64,000 bases of DNA, taken from NCBI GenBank assembly GCA_903899015.1, contig CAIUHP010000025.1, forward strand, positions 84,316 through 148,315, written 5' to 3'. A program made the translations under genes and the position numbers. Positions 52,685 through 61,018 of the stretch are shown here, piece after piece. The first letter of the stretch is position 1; each line of letters starts with the position of its first letter. This DNA comes from an uncultured Armatimonadota bacterium (GTDB lineage: Bacteria > Armatimonadota > Fimbriimonadia > Fimbriimonadales > Fimbriimonadaceae). The notes below the pieces were generated by a model. The model did not search any database and had not been told where the DNA came from. It saw only the letters and a program-made list of their open reading frames with translations.

Positions 52685-54496
52685 TTAGAAACTGTTACCG
52701 ATAAGGAAGTCTGGCTGACTCTTACCGTGGTCGTTGAAGCCAAGATCAACGCGGATCTGACCGAACGGAGTCTTAAAGCTAAGTCCTAGTCCATATCCTA
52801 CGTGAAGTTGATAAGTGGATGATTGGGAATAGCTGTTAACCGTTCCGTATCCTCCCCATGCTCCGCCGTAATCTACAAATCCAATGAGGTTGAACGATTT
52901 CTGTAACGGGTGACGATACTCCAGAGTTGTCAAGAGCGTCTGCTGACCCCAGAATCGATCCGGATCGTATCCTCGAAGTGAATCCGGTCCACCAGCAAAG
53001 AACTGCTCGAAGTAAGGGACCTTGCCGTTCACGAATCCATACTTCACTCGAACAGCAATAACGCGGCGAGCCGCCTCGACGTCGAGGTCTCTTGGTTTTT
53101 GCCCGGGTGCCCAATACTTACGATATTCGATCGTATTTCTCGTGAAAAAGTTGCTACCAAGAATGTTGTTATTCCCAGTTGCTCCGCCAACCCGAGTGAT
53201 GTTGCTGTATCCCGGTTCGAATGTAACCTTGGTGTAGTCACCGCGTGACGCATCATTGATGACGTCGCGTCGGTCTCGAATAACCGCGAAACTTGCGACT
53301 CCGACATCGCCATCCTGCTGAACAAAGCTGTTGACAGGGGCCGCACCGGTGTTATTCGTGAGGACGTTCTCAATTCTTCCCGAGATACCAACGCTGAGTT
53401 GGTCGTTAATCGGGCGAACAAATCCGGTAGTTAAGCCTGTGCGTCGCTCGCTGTACTGAGTCGAATTGTTGATCGGACTGCTTGTTCCAAGGAACGATGT
53501 TCCGAAACGGTAAACCAACCGACTGTAGACCGAAATCTGGAAATTTGTATCTTTCGCGTCGTAAAACGGATTCGTGTAGCTCAGGTCAACACTGGGGCCA
53601 CCACCTGAGATGGCTTGAGTGAAGTTAAGAGCAACGCTCTTACCCGTTCCGTAGAGGTTGTTCTCGGAAAGGCGAATCAAACCTGCGAGAGAAGATTGAG
53701 GGTCGAGCTGGACACCGACGTTAAACTGGCCGGTCTTGGCTTCCTTGACCTCTGCAATGAGGTTTCGGCTAATTTTGCCTGGCTCAGGAGAAACGTCTTC
53801 CCGCTTTGCTTGAACCGAGTCAAACCAGTTCGTGTTATGAATGCGCGTGACGTCTTTCGCCCACTTGTCTTCGTTGTAAACATCACCTGCACGGGTCTTG
53901 ATAAGTCGTCGCATGACCCAGTCTTTGGTGCGGACGTTACCTTGGGTCGAAACCGTGCCGACTTTAAGCTCGACAATGACAATGTTGATGGTTCCGGGAG
54001 AATCCTGGATCGGAGCAAAGTCGTCCATGCCAGCAAAGGCATAGTGCTTCTTGTCATAGATCGCTGCGATCGCATCGACGCTGTTTCGTCGAGCATTGAG
54101 GTTGAACACGTCTCCAACCTTCATCGTGATCGCTTTGAGGATTTCTTCTCGGCTTACAACTGTATTGCCGGTGATTCGAAATTCTTTGATGACCGGCCAT
54201 TCTTGAAGATCAACCGTGACTTGATACGCATTGAGGTCAGCCGGGGTGGCTCGTACGTCCACTGCCGAAAAGAACCCGAGGTCTTCGAGGCTCTTCTTGT
54301 CTCGATCAAGATCATCCTGAAGGTAGGGCTTGCCCACCTTGGTGCGCATGGCAGCAAGAATTGCCTCTTTTGAAACCCGAACATTTCCTCGGATTAAGAT
54401 CTCCTTCACGACGCTTGCCTGTTGGGCCTGTGCTGCGGCCGCGATCATACAAAGCGCTGTGATACTACATATCCTTCTAATCAATCTTCCTCCCAA
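52685..54496 (-). CDS. bamA: BamA-type outer membrane assembly protein (three POTRA domains)
   Basis: Omp85-family protein, 603 residues. The signal peptide ends at AAAAQAQQ. Three POTRA repeats follow (VVKEILIRGNVRVS; VIKEFRITGNTVVS; VGTVSTQGNVRTK), where proteobacterial BamA has five, then a 16-strand barrel with the loop-6 VRGY-like DSLRGYDPDRF and a closing beta strand RVDLGFND and following. It would fold other barrels into the outer membrane. Flanked by tamB and skp, the standard order. Confidence 0.94.
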   Translation of the reverse strand: MGGRLIRRICSITALCMIAAAAQAQQASVVKEILIRGNVRVSKEAILAAMRTKVGKPYLQDDLDRDKKSLEDLGFFSAVDVRATPADLNAYQVTVDLQEWPVIKEFRITGNTVVSREEILKAITMKVGDVFNLNARRNSVDAIAAIYDKKHYAFAGMDDFAPIQDSPGTINIVIVELKVGTVSTQGNVRTKDWVMRRLIKTRAGDVYNEDKWAKDVTRIHNTNWFDSVQAKREDVSPEPGKISRNLIAEVKEAKTGQFNVGVQLDPQSSLAGLIRLSENNLYGTGKSVALNFTQAISGGGPSVDLSYTNPFYDAKDTNFQISVYSRLVYRFGTSFLGTSSPINNSTQYSERRTGLTTGFVRPINDQLSVGISGRIENVLTNNTGAAPVNSFVQQDGDVGVASFAVIRDRRDVINDASRGDYTKVTFEPGYSNITRVGGATGNNNILGSNFFTRNTIEYRKYWAPGQKPRDLDVEAARRVIAVRVKYGFVNGKVPYFEQFFAGGPDSLRGYDPDRFWGQQTLLTTLEYRHPLQKSFNLIGFVDYGGAWGGYGTVNSYSQSSTYQLHVGYGLGLSFKTPFGQIRVDLGFNDHGKSQPDFLIGNSF

Positions 54497-54645
54497 CCGC
54501 CCAAAGGCGAGGGGCTTCCATAGTTGGCCGCCGGTGAACTTTACCCGTCGTGACTACCTAAAGCCCTGAACTTCTTGTTCCCGTATCAGATGGTTAAGTA
54601 TTAAAACGGTTTCGATTGATGTTTTTCTGCTCTGATTTCAAGCTT

Positions 54646-57600
54646 CTAGAACCGAATTCCATAATCCAAACCTAATTTCCATGGTCTCTCTTGGTCTGCA
54701 CCAAAAAAGAAACGAATTTGTCGAAGTGCTCCCGGAAGTCGACGGGGACGGTAAATTACTCGAAAATCAAATCTTGGCGTGAAGCCGGGAGGCGGTTCGG
54801 ATAATTGCCTTGATCCGATGATACTGAAGCCCGCACCCAGGTCCTTGCCAAATGCTACCGATGCTTGGTCGAACAGGTTGTATTCCAAATTCAAATAGTC
54901 CAAGCCGACTCCTTTTGCAATCTGAGCGGTAAGTGGGTCAAGCAGAGTTGGAACGACGAACTGGGCAACTGCCCCCACCGCTTCTGATTGCTTAATGCCA
55001 GTCGACAAGTTCTGCAAGAACGACGTTTGTCCAAGTATTCCCAATATGCGATCCTGTGATAAATCAGGAGGGTCGCTCGATGCCGTCAGTGAGATTCCAT
55101 TTGAGTCCAGAAGATCCCCCTTCATTCCAAGTTGAATGCTATATCGTTGGATGTCGGTTTCTCCCGTTCGACTTGTCGTCACAGAAGTTGTTCCTTCTAA
55201 ATCGACATTCGCAACCGCGGTACTGCCGGTCCGTGTGTTCTTGTAAGCCACCTGGACCGTTCCTCCTTGATCTAATCGTAAAAGAGCCGCGGGTAGCCTA
55301 ATCGTTCCGTGGTCCACATAAAGGGAAGCATTCGCATTCGGAAATTGAAGCGAACCTTGTAGTGATCCTTCACCCAGCAAGAACATATTCGCAGTAGAGG
55401 ATTGGAGTCTTGCCGGATCAGAAAGTGCAAGTTTAAGATCTAGTCTTGGATTAATCGGGAATTCCGTTGCGACGGAGGTGCTCAGGGGAACTCCCTTGAA
55501 AATCAAGTCGCCCTTCGATAGGTCGATTTGACCCGAAACCGTCGGTCTTTGAAGAGATCCTGCAAGATTGATGTTTCCCGTGACCGTGCCTGCCGCTACC
55601 GAATCGACTAGGAACGTTTGACGGAACATGAGCTTGTCGAAATTTAACGATCCAGAAACGTTACGCTCAAGAAGGCTTGATGCACCGCCTTTTTGATATT
55701 GCTCGAGCAGTTGGCTAAATTTGCCGATCGGGGTTGAAGCCTGGCCCGTGAAGTTGCCGCCCCGGCTTGTACTGCCCTTAGATTCAACATCGAGCCGATC
55801 AGAATCTAGGTTGGCATTGACCTCAACTTTGCGTAAAGAATCATTCACTCCGATGAAGGCGAGCTCATCTGAAATAAGTGATAGGTGGCCTTTGAACGAA
55901 ACGTCGGAGGGGCTTCCTGAGGCTTCAACAAATCCTAAGACCTTACCGCTAGATCGCTTGGAATCGATTCCACCTAACAAGGGAGCAATTTCTTGTACGT
56001 CGCTCTCCGACAGTGTCACTTTGGCTTGGATGGGGCCCGCAGAGTTGAGCTTAAATGGGTACTCAAATGGGGCTGACCCGGTGATGGCGCCTTTGAATCC
56101 CTTGTAGAAGTATTCCCCCTCAGCTTTAAGGAGAGCTTGATTGTCTGTAGTGTGTTGAACGACGATTTTGTCTAAGTTAAAGCGTAGATTCTTATCTTCA
56201 TTCGGTGAACCTCGTCCATTGCCTGGAAGCGCAAACAGGTCGTTGGCCTTGAGGGAGGCTACAACATTAGGTGTTTTAGTAGGGCCATCAATGTTGAACC
56301 AGAGATGTACATTTCCAGTTAAGGAGCCGAGCCTTGGATCAAATTCCCCTAATTTGGATAGATCGACGGAATTACCGCTACTGCCGTCAATATGGGTTTC
56401 ACCATGCTCATCAATCGTCCCGCTCAGAGCTACGGTTGCCGGTCCCTTTGATAGAGTGAGCGACTTAATGTCCCATTTATGATCATGGAGGCTGAATATG
56501 GAATTGATTTCACCAACGACCTCGTTGTGATATTTAATCTCAGCCGCCTGCAAGCTATCGGCATATATGGTCGGCTGGTCTAGGGTGCCCTCAAAACGGC
56601 TCGCCATATTGAGATCCGCGGTAAGGGCTTGAATTTTCTCACGGGTGTCGAAATCTAGATTGGGGAAATATCTCAGGCTTGCGGAAACGATATTTTGAGC
56701 TTTGACATTGAAAAGGGTCAGCTCGCCTGAAATTCGTTTTGTTTGAGGATCGAATTGGGCATTGTCGAGCGTAATGTAGCGCTGAAGGTCTCCAATTTCG
56801 ATGTTCCCTTTGTAAGTTCTGCCGTCTGATTGGACCTGCCATGGCCCACTACCAAGCGGAGAACCGTTCACAAAAATGTTGGATAAGTCACCCGTTAAAC
56901 TTGTTTTGGTAATTTGAGACTTTTCAAAGCTAATTTCAGCACTGCCCGAGATTTTTCCTTCGACTGCGATGGAATCGGAAAGCTCCGGAACCATTTTATC
57001 AAGATCTAGGTGCTCGGCCTTCGCGACCACCTTACCAGCCGATGTCTCGATATCGTAGGTAGCCGATGCGGAAATGATTCCGTCAGCCCCTGTTGCAACG
57101 AGGCTCTTTAATGTCACCGATTTGAGACTGCCTTCAATTGCCGCTGTCACGGAGTCAATCTTTACACCGCGAACAATTAAGCTTGAGCCCTTCACGTTTC
57201 CGGTGATTTTTGGGCTGTCTAGAGTTCCCGATAGCTGAACATCTGGGATGTCAACCGCTCCTATATACTCATCGCCCAGCCAATCTGCAATTTGAACGTC
57301 GTGTACCACGAGCGCTCCTTCAACTTTGCGAGATTTCAATTCAACCGTCGCGCCACCAGTGATGCTTGTCGTTCCTCGGATGGCGTCGATCGATTCAAGT
57401 TTTGCCTCATGTCGATTGACATGAAAGTTCGAGGCGATCGCAGGAATCATCTGATCCTTGTAACCTATGTCAAAGCCTTCCATGCGACCGATAGCGACGG
57501 GGTCTTTGATCGTTCCACTGACGGTAGCAGTCAAGTTCGCGGTACCAGTTAGGTCACGAGAATAGGCTCCTAGTTGGACACCACGAACAACAACTTTAAG

Positions 57601-59112
57601 GCCCAGACCGCCAGAATTTCCAAGCGTTCCAGTCGCGGTGAGTAGGCCCTCGGATGTATCAAAAACGCCTCGATCGAGGTGGAGGTAGCCGGCTTGATAA
57701 GTACCGACTCCTTCAAAGTGACCTAAGGAGAGCGTGTGCTTTTTGTCAATCGTCACCGCTCCCGAACCGTGAGAGCTAAATGCGACTTTCGGATCTGAAA
57801 GGGTTCCTCCGAAAGAAGCGGTGACATCGCTTATTCCGGATAGCTGTCGGTATCCGAAGCGACTGGCAACTTTTCCGATATTCAGATTCCTGGTCGAAGC
57901 TACCCCTGAAATCACTTTCGTCTTCAGGTCAACTCGTATGCTGCCCCAAATGGGCTGATGGTCATAGTCTGCATTCTTGACTTTCGCCACGAGCCGTTGT
58001 GGGTCAACATCGACCGATAAACTTGGATGGTCAACCTCATCGGACAGATATCGCACTTGGGAAGACGCAACATCTCCAACGAGACGGTAATTCTTGGGAG
58101 AAAGATAGGTAATCCATCCCGAAAACTGGCCACCTTGGAATCCAACCCCAGAGGGAAGATAGTTCTTGACCCACGAAGGTAACTGCTTCGAATCGGCTCC
58201 TTTGACAGAAAGCGATCCTCCGACACTAAAGGTACGGGACCAGTCCGCGCTGCCCGAAAAAGCAATCTGAGTGGAAGCCTGAGTCGCATGTAACGTCCCT
58301 TTGAGGCCTTTTTGATCGACCAGACCTGAGAACGAGCCTTTGCTTAAGGAATATTGCTTGAAGGCGATATTGGTGCCCGATGTTTCAAGGTTTGCCTTGA
58401 ATTCGGGGTTTTGCCCGGACGTGGGAATGGCCAATGAAAATGGCCCCTTTATATTCAAGGTTCCGACTCGAAAGGAACGAAGGTCTTTCAGTCGGCTGGA
58501 ATCGGGAGTCTCCAGAAAATGGGTGACCAAAGAGGCAACTTCTAGGCCTTGCTTACTTGTTTCGCCTTCGATTTGAAGACCCTTATTTGGTAAGTTCGAG
58601 ATTCGTAGCGACGCAATTCCCGCATTTTGAATGTTTGCTTGGGAAGAGGCAACCCAATCCTGCCCTACACCCGAAACATGTACTTCGGGGCTATCGATGG
58701 AACGAATCCACTCCGAGGGGCCAGTGCGGTCAACGTAGTCGAGATGGCTGTCCGAGATCGAGATTTCGTAAGGAATTTCAGATGGAGCTCCCTTATGCTC
58801 GGGAAGGAAGTCTTGGAAAGCAAATCGGCCATTCTTCTCTCGGACCAACCTTCCGGAAAAATGATTTGCGTCCATCCGAATAACTTGGTCTGCACCTCGT
58901 TTTGGATCGAGGCCAGTCGCTCGAATGGAATCGGCCTGAGCAATGATTGCTCCCTTCGGATCGGTTAGCTTAACGTTCCAAAGTTTGATAACGCCGTGAT
59001 GGACATCGAATGAGTAGGAACTCGCGGTTAGGGTGAGTGGGCCGGATTTCGTCTGGTACTGATAGACGACGGAAACACCAGGCGCCTCAAGGGTGTGGAT
59101 ACATCCAAGCAC
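54646..59112 (-). CDS. tamB: TamB-like translocation and assembly protein
   Basis: Very long beta-rich protein, at least 1488 residues, of the TamB/AsmA group that bridges the two membranes and moves lipids or helps OMP assembly. The last 150 residues form the TamB C-terminal domain (LGILGQTSFLQNLSTG, FSIIGSRQLSEPP, ending KLGLDYGIRF). The annotated GTG at 59112 leaves no membrane anchor. The same frame runs on upstream for 27 codons and encodes a hydrophobic helix (VIVVAPFAALAIWGGSYV) behind a strong GGGAGGT, so the real start may be an ATC at 59193. Confidence 0.92.
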   Translation of the reverse strand: MLGCIHTLEAPGVSVVYQYQTKSGPLTLTASSYSFDVHHGVIKLWNVKLTDPKGAIIAQADSIRATGLDPKRGADQVIRMDANHFSGRLVREKNGRFAFQDFLPEHKGAPSEIPYEISISDSHLDYVDRTGPSEWIRSIDSPEVHVSGVGQDWVASSQANIQNAGIASLRISNLPNKGLQIEGETSKQGLEVASLVTHFLETPDSSRLKDLRSFRVGTLNIKGPFSLAIPTSGQNPEFKANLETSGTNIAFKQYSLSKGSFSGLVDQKGLKGTLHATQASTQIAFSGSADWSRTFSVGGSLSVKGADSKQLPSWVKNYLPSGVGFQGGQFSGWITYLSPKNYRLVGDVASSQVRYLSDEVDHPSLSVDVDPQRLVAKVKNADYDHQPIWGSIRVDLKTKVISGVASTRNLNIGKVASRFGYRQLSGISDVTASFGGTLSDPKVAFSSHGSGAVTIDKKHTLSLGHFEGVGTYQAGYLHLDRGVFDTSEGLLTATGTLGNSGGLGLKVVVRGVQLGAYSRDLTGTANLTATVSGTIKDPVAIGRMEGFDIGYKDQMIPAIASNFHVNRHEAKLESIDAIRGTTSITGGATVELKSRKVEGALVVHDVQIADWLGDEYIGAVDIPDVQLSGTLDSPKITGNVKGSSLIVRGVKIDSVTAAIEGSLKSVTLKSLVATGADGIISASATYDIETSAGKVVAKAEHLDLDKMVPELSDSIAVEGKISGSAEISFEKSQITKTSLTGDLSNIFVNGSPLGSGPWQVQSDGRTYKGNIEIGDLQRYITLDNAQFDPQTKRISGELTLFNVKAQNIVSASLRYFPNLDFDTREKIQALTADLNMASRFEGTLDQPTIYADSLQAAEIKYHNEVVGEINSIFSLHDHKWDIKSLTLSKGPATVALSGTIDEHGETHIDGSSGNSVDLSKLGEFDPRLGSLTGNVHLWFNIDGPTKTPNVVASLKANDLFALPGNGRGSPNEDKNLRFNLDKIVVQHTTDNQALLKAEGEYFYKGFKGAITGSAPFEYPFKLNSAGPIQAKVTLSESDVQEIAPLLGGIDSKRSSGKVLGFVEASGSPSDVSFKGHLSLISDELAFIGVNDSLRKVEVNANLDSDRLDVESKGSTSRGGNFTGQASTPIGKFSQLLEQYQKGGASSLLERNVSGSLNFDKLMFRQTFLVDSVAAGTVTGNINLAGSLQRPTVSGQIDLSKGDLIFKGVPLSTSVATEFPINPRLDLKLALSDPARLQSSTANMFLLGEGSLQGSLQFPNANASLYVDHGTIRLPAALLRLDQGGTVQVAYKNTRTGSTAVANVDLEGTTSVTTSRTGETDIQRYSIQLGMKGDLLDSNGISLTASSDPPDLSQDRILGILGQTSFLQNLSTGIKQSEAVGAVAQFVVPTLLDPLTAQIAKGVGLDYLNLEYNLFDQASVAFGKDLGAGFSIIGSRQLSEPPPGFTPRFDFRVIYRPRRLPGALRQIRFFFGADQERPWKLGLDYGIRF

Positions 59113-59190
59113 GTAGGATCCACCCCATATCGCGAGAGCCGCAAATGGAGCAACGATGACCGTAAATTTGATCGCTCCGGAGCCTATCCG

Positions 59191-59205
59191 GATAACCTAC
59201 CTCCC
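59191..59205 (-). promoter_or_regulatory. Ribosome binding site and possible ATC start of tamB
   Basis: GGGAGGT (59205-59199 on the minus strand) stands six bases before an in-frame ATC codon (59193-59191). No ATG, GTG or TTG lies between it and the frame's later GTG. The TAG preceding the site closes the frame, so the start must lie inside this interval. Confidence 0.45.
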
Positions 59206-59224
59206 GGTTTTAGATTGGATCGTA

Positions 59225-60127
59225 TCAGGCAGTTGCCGCTTCTTGGGCGTCCAACTTCTTGACGCGTTCGGCCATAACCTTCTTACTAAACTCGATGGCG
59301 TTGTATGAGCTTCTAATAAATGGACCGCTAGCAACGAAGGCAAAGCCCATGTCGTCTCCGATCTTCTCATACTCCGTGAATACGTCTGGATGAATGAATT
59401 CGTTGACGGGTAAGTGTCGCATGGTCGGTCGAAGATACTGACCAATCGTTACCGCATCGACTCCCGCATTTCTTAGATCCTGGAGAGTTTTGATGACTTC
59501 ATCTTTGGTTTCACCAAGCCCGAGCATGATGCCAGATTTGGTGTAAATCGATGGGTCTAGCTGTTTAACGGTTCGTAGTACCTCTAGTGTGCGATCATAT
59601 TTCGCTTGAGGACGAACAACGGTGTGCAACCGTTCAATCGTTTCGATGTTGTGATTAAAAATCTCCGGGCGAGCATCGGTCACATTCTTGATGCACCACT
59701 TCTTACCTTTAAAATCGGGCGTTAAAACTTCAACAATCGCTAATGGGTTTGCCTTGTGCAACGCGCGAATTGTTTCTGCAAATTGCATGGATCCTTCGTC
59801 AGCCAGATCGTCTCGGGCGACGGAGGTAACTACTATGTGCTTAAGGCCTAAATCTTGCGAGACCTTAGCGATATCATCGGGCTCTTGAGGATTAACTTCA
59901 AGGCCTCTGCCAACCTTGATGGCACAGAAGCCACAACTCCTCGTACATGTGTCTCCGAGGATCATGAACGTGGCTGTCTTCTTGCTCCAACATTCGGGCA
60001 GGTTGGGACAACGCGCACTTTCGCATACCGTATGCAGGTTCTTGTCCCGCATCATGCCCTCGACTTGCTTAATTGTGTCGGGGCGGGGCAGTCGGATCGT
60101 CAACCACTCAGGCAACCGCTGGGTCAT
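59225..60127 (-). CDS. lipA: Lipoyl synthase
   Basis: Radical SAM enzyme, 300 residues, inserts two sulfurs into octanoyl groups on lipoyl domains. The auxiliary-cluster cysteines are in CESARCPNLPECW, the radical SAM cluster in CTRSCGFCAIK, and the C-terminal cluster-serine motif RSSYNA ends the domain. Full length. TATAAT stands five bases before the ATG, so the message may be leaderless. It heads the envelope run but its link to it is positional only. Confidence 0.96.
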   Translation of the reverse strand: MTQRLPEWLTIRLPRPDTIKQVEGMMRDKNLHTVCESARCPNLPECWSKKTATFMILGDTCTRSCGFCAIKVGRGLEVNPQEPDDIAKVSQDLGLKHIVVTSVARDDLADEGSMQFAETIRALHKANPLAIVEVLTPDFKGKKWCIKNVTDARPEIFNHNIETIERLHTVVRPQAKYDRTLEVLRTVKQLDPSIYTKSGIMLGLGETKDEVIKTLQDLRNAGVDAVTIGQYLRPTMRHLPVNEFIHPDVFTEYEKIGDDMGFAFVASGPFIRSSYNAIEFSKKVMAERVKKLDAQEAATA

Positions 60128-60132
60128 TCCTA

Positions 60133-60138
60133 ATTATA
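60133..60138 (-). promoter_or_regulatory. TATAAT box five bases before the lipA start
   Basis: A perfect -10 hexamer lies at 60138-60133 on the minus strand, five bases ahead of the ATG at 60127. With normal spacing, transcription would begin at or next to the first base of the gene. Confidence 0.45.
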
Positions 60139-60155
60139 GCCTACGTGGGGGAAAG

Positions 60156-60179
60156 GAGAGGGCAGCGTAGTGCCCTCTC
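60156..60179 (-). terminator. Strong stem-loop between the secreted protein gene and lipA
   Basis: GAGAGGGCA and TGCCCTCTC pair perfectly over nine bases around a 6-base loop. On the minus strand it is followed by CTTTCCCCC and not by a run of T, so termination would be inefficient or factor-dependent. Confidence 0.5.
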
Positions 60180-60195
60180 TCATGGGCACATGGCT

Positions 60196-60684
60196 TCAGT
60201 CTTCCTCGTTCTGGAAGTGAACTTGGACGACGCAATCGACCGTAGTTCCGTTGCATGTTGCAGCAAGATGCACGTTCTTGTGATGTCGCTGCGAGTTGTA
60301 AGGCACGGTAAACGTCGCCGTTGCAGTGTTCGAGCCTGCGGGAACGACTACATTTGAATCGATATGAATAAGGTGCGAATGGGAAGACGTTAGTTCAACT
60401 GATTGGTCGGTAGTTGTTACGTTATTTAGTGTCACAGTAACCGTAAAGGTCTGGTCGCTTAAACCGCTACCACCGCCATTGACTGAAGTCGTAGATGGAA
60501 CGATGATTACAGGAAGGGAACCATTGTCCTTAGTGCCCGCAACAAGTAACTCACTATTTGGCTTAACGATAACCGGTAAAGTTCCAGTTTGGCTACCGAA
60601 AGCACGTGTTGGTTGTGCCGCACCGGCAACGACTAAGAAGGCTGCTACTACGAAAGAAAGTCTTGAGAGAGAGCGAATGTTCAC
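60196..60684 (-). CDS. Secreted small protein of unknown function
   Basis: Exported protein of 162 residues with a signal peptide ending near AGAAQPTRAFG. The early mature part has two near copies, TGTLPVIVKPNS and NGSLPVIIVPST, then a beta-rich domain (FTVTVTLNNVTTTDQSVELTS, FTVPYNSQRHHKNVHLAAT) like an immunoglobulin-type fold. Two cysteines, in ATCNGTTVDCVV, could bond. The start is GTG with TATACT six bases ahead and TG one base before it, so it may be leaderless. No homologue recognised. Confidence 0.65.
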   Translation of the reverse strand: MNIRSLSRLSFVVAAFLVVAGAAQPTRAFGSQTGTLPVIVKPNSELLVAGTKDNGSLPVIIVPSTTSVNGGGSGLSDQTFTVTVTLNNVTTTDQSVELTSSHSHLIHIDSNVVVPAGSNTATATFTVPYNSQRHHKNVHLAATCNGTTVDCVVQVHFQNEED

Positions 60685-61018
60685 GTAACGAGTATAGCAG
60701 ATATCATTGTCATTTCAGTACTTTGAGTAGGTCAATTGTCGTGATCTTGTCTGAGTTGCCGCGAAATAAGAACTGAACTTGGTGCGAATAGGTTCAATTT
60801 TCAGCTAAATCAGAAGCCTCAGGAAGGGATATATGGCTCTTTTTGCTTTGAAATTGGTCGAAATCGAGTGACACTTTTTGGGTAATTCAGCATCAGTCCT
60901 TCACCTTAAACGATTGTAATGTACCGATTAACCGCAAAAAACACGAAATATCTAAAATGATATAAACGGATTGCCCATTTAGGGATGAAGGGTGTCGAAG
61001 TTAACTCAAGTAAATGCC
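60685..61018. other. Intergenic region, 334 bp
   Basis: Gap behind the STAND-cyclase gene and ahead of the secreted protein gene. Apart from the extended -10 (TGCTATACT, 60691-60699, minus strand) beside the secreted gene, only AT-rich sequence is present. I see no hairpin with a T tract and no coding frame. Confidence 0.5.
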
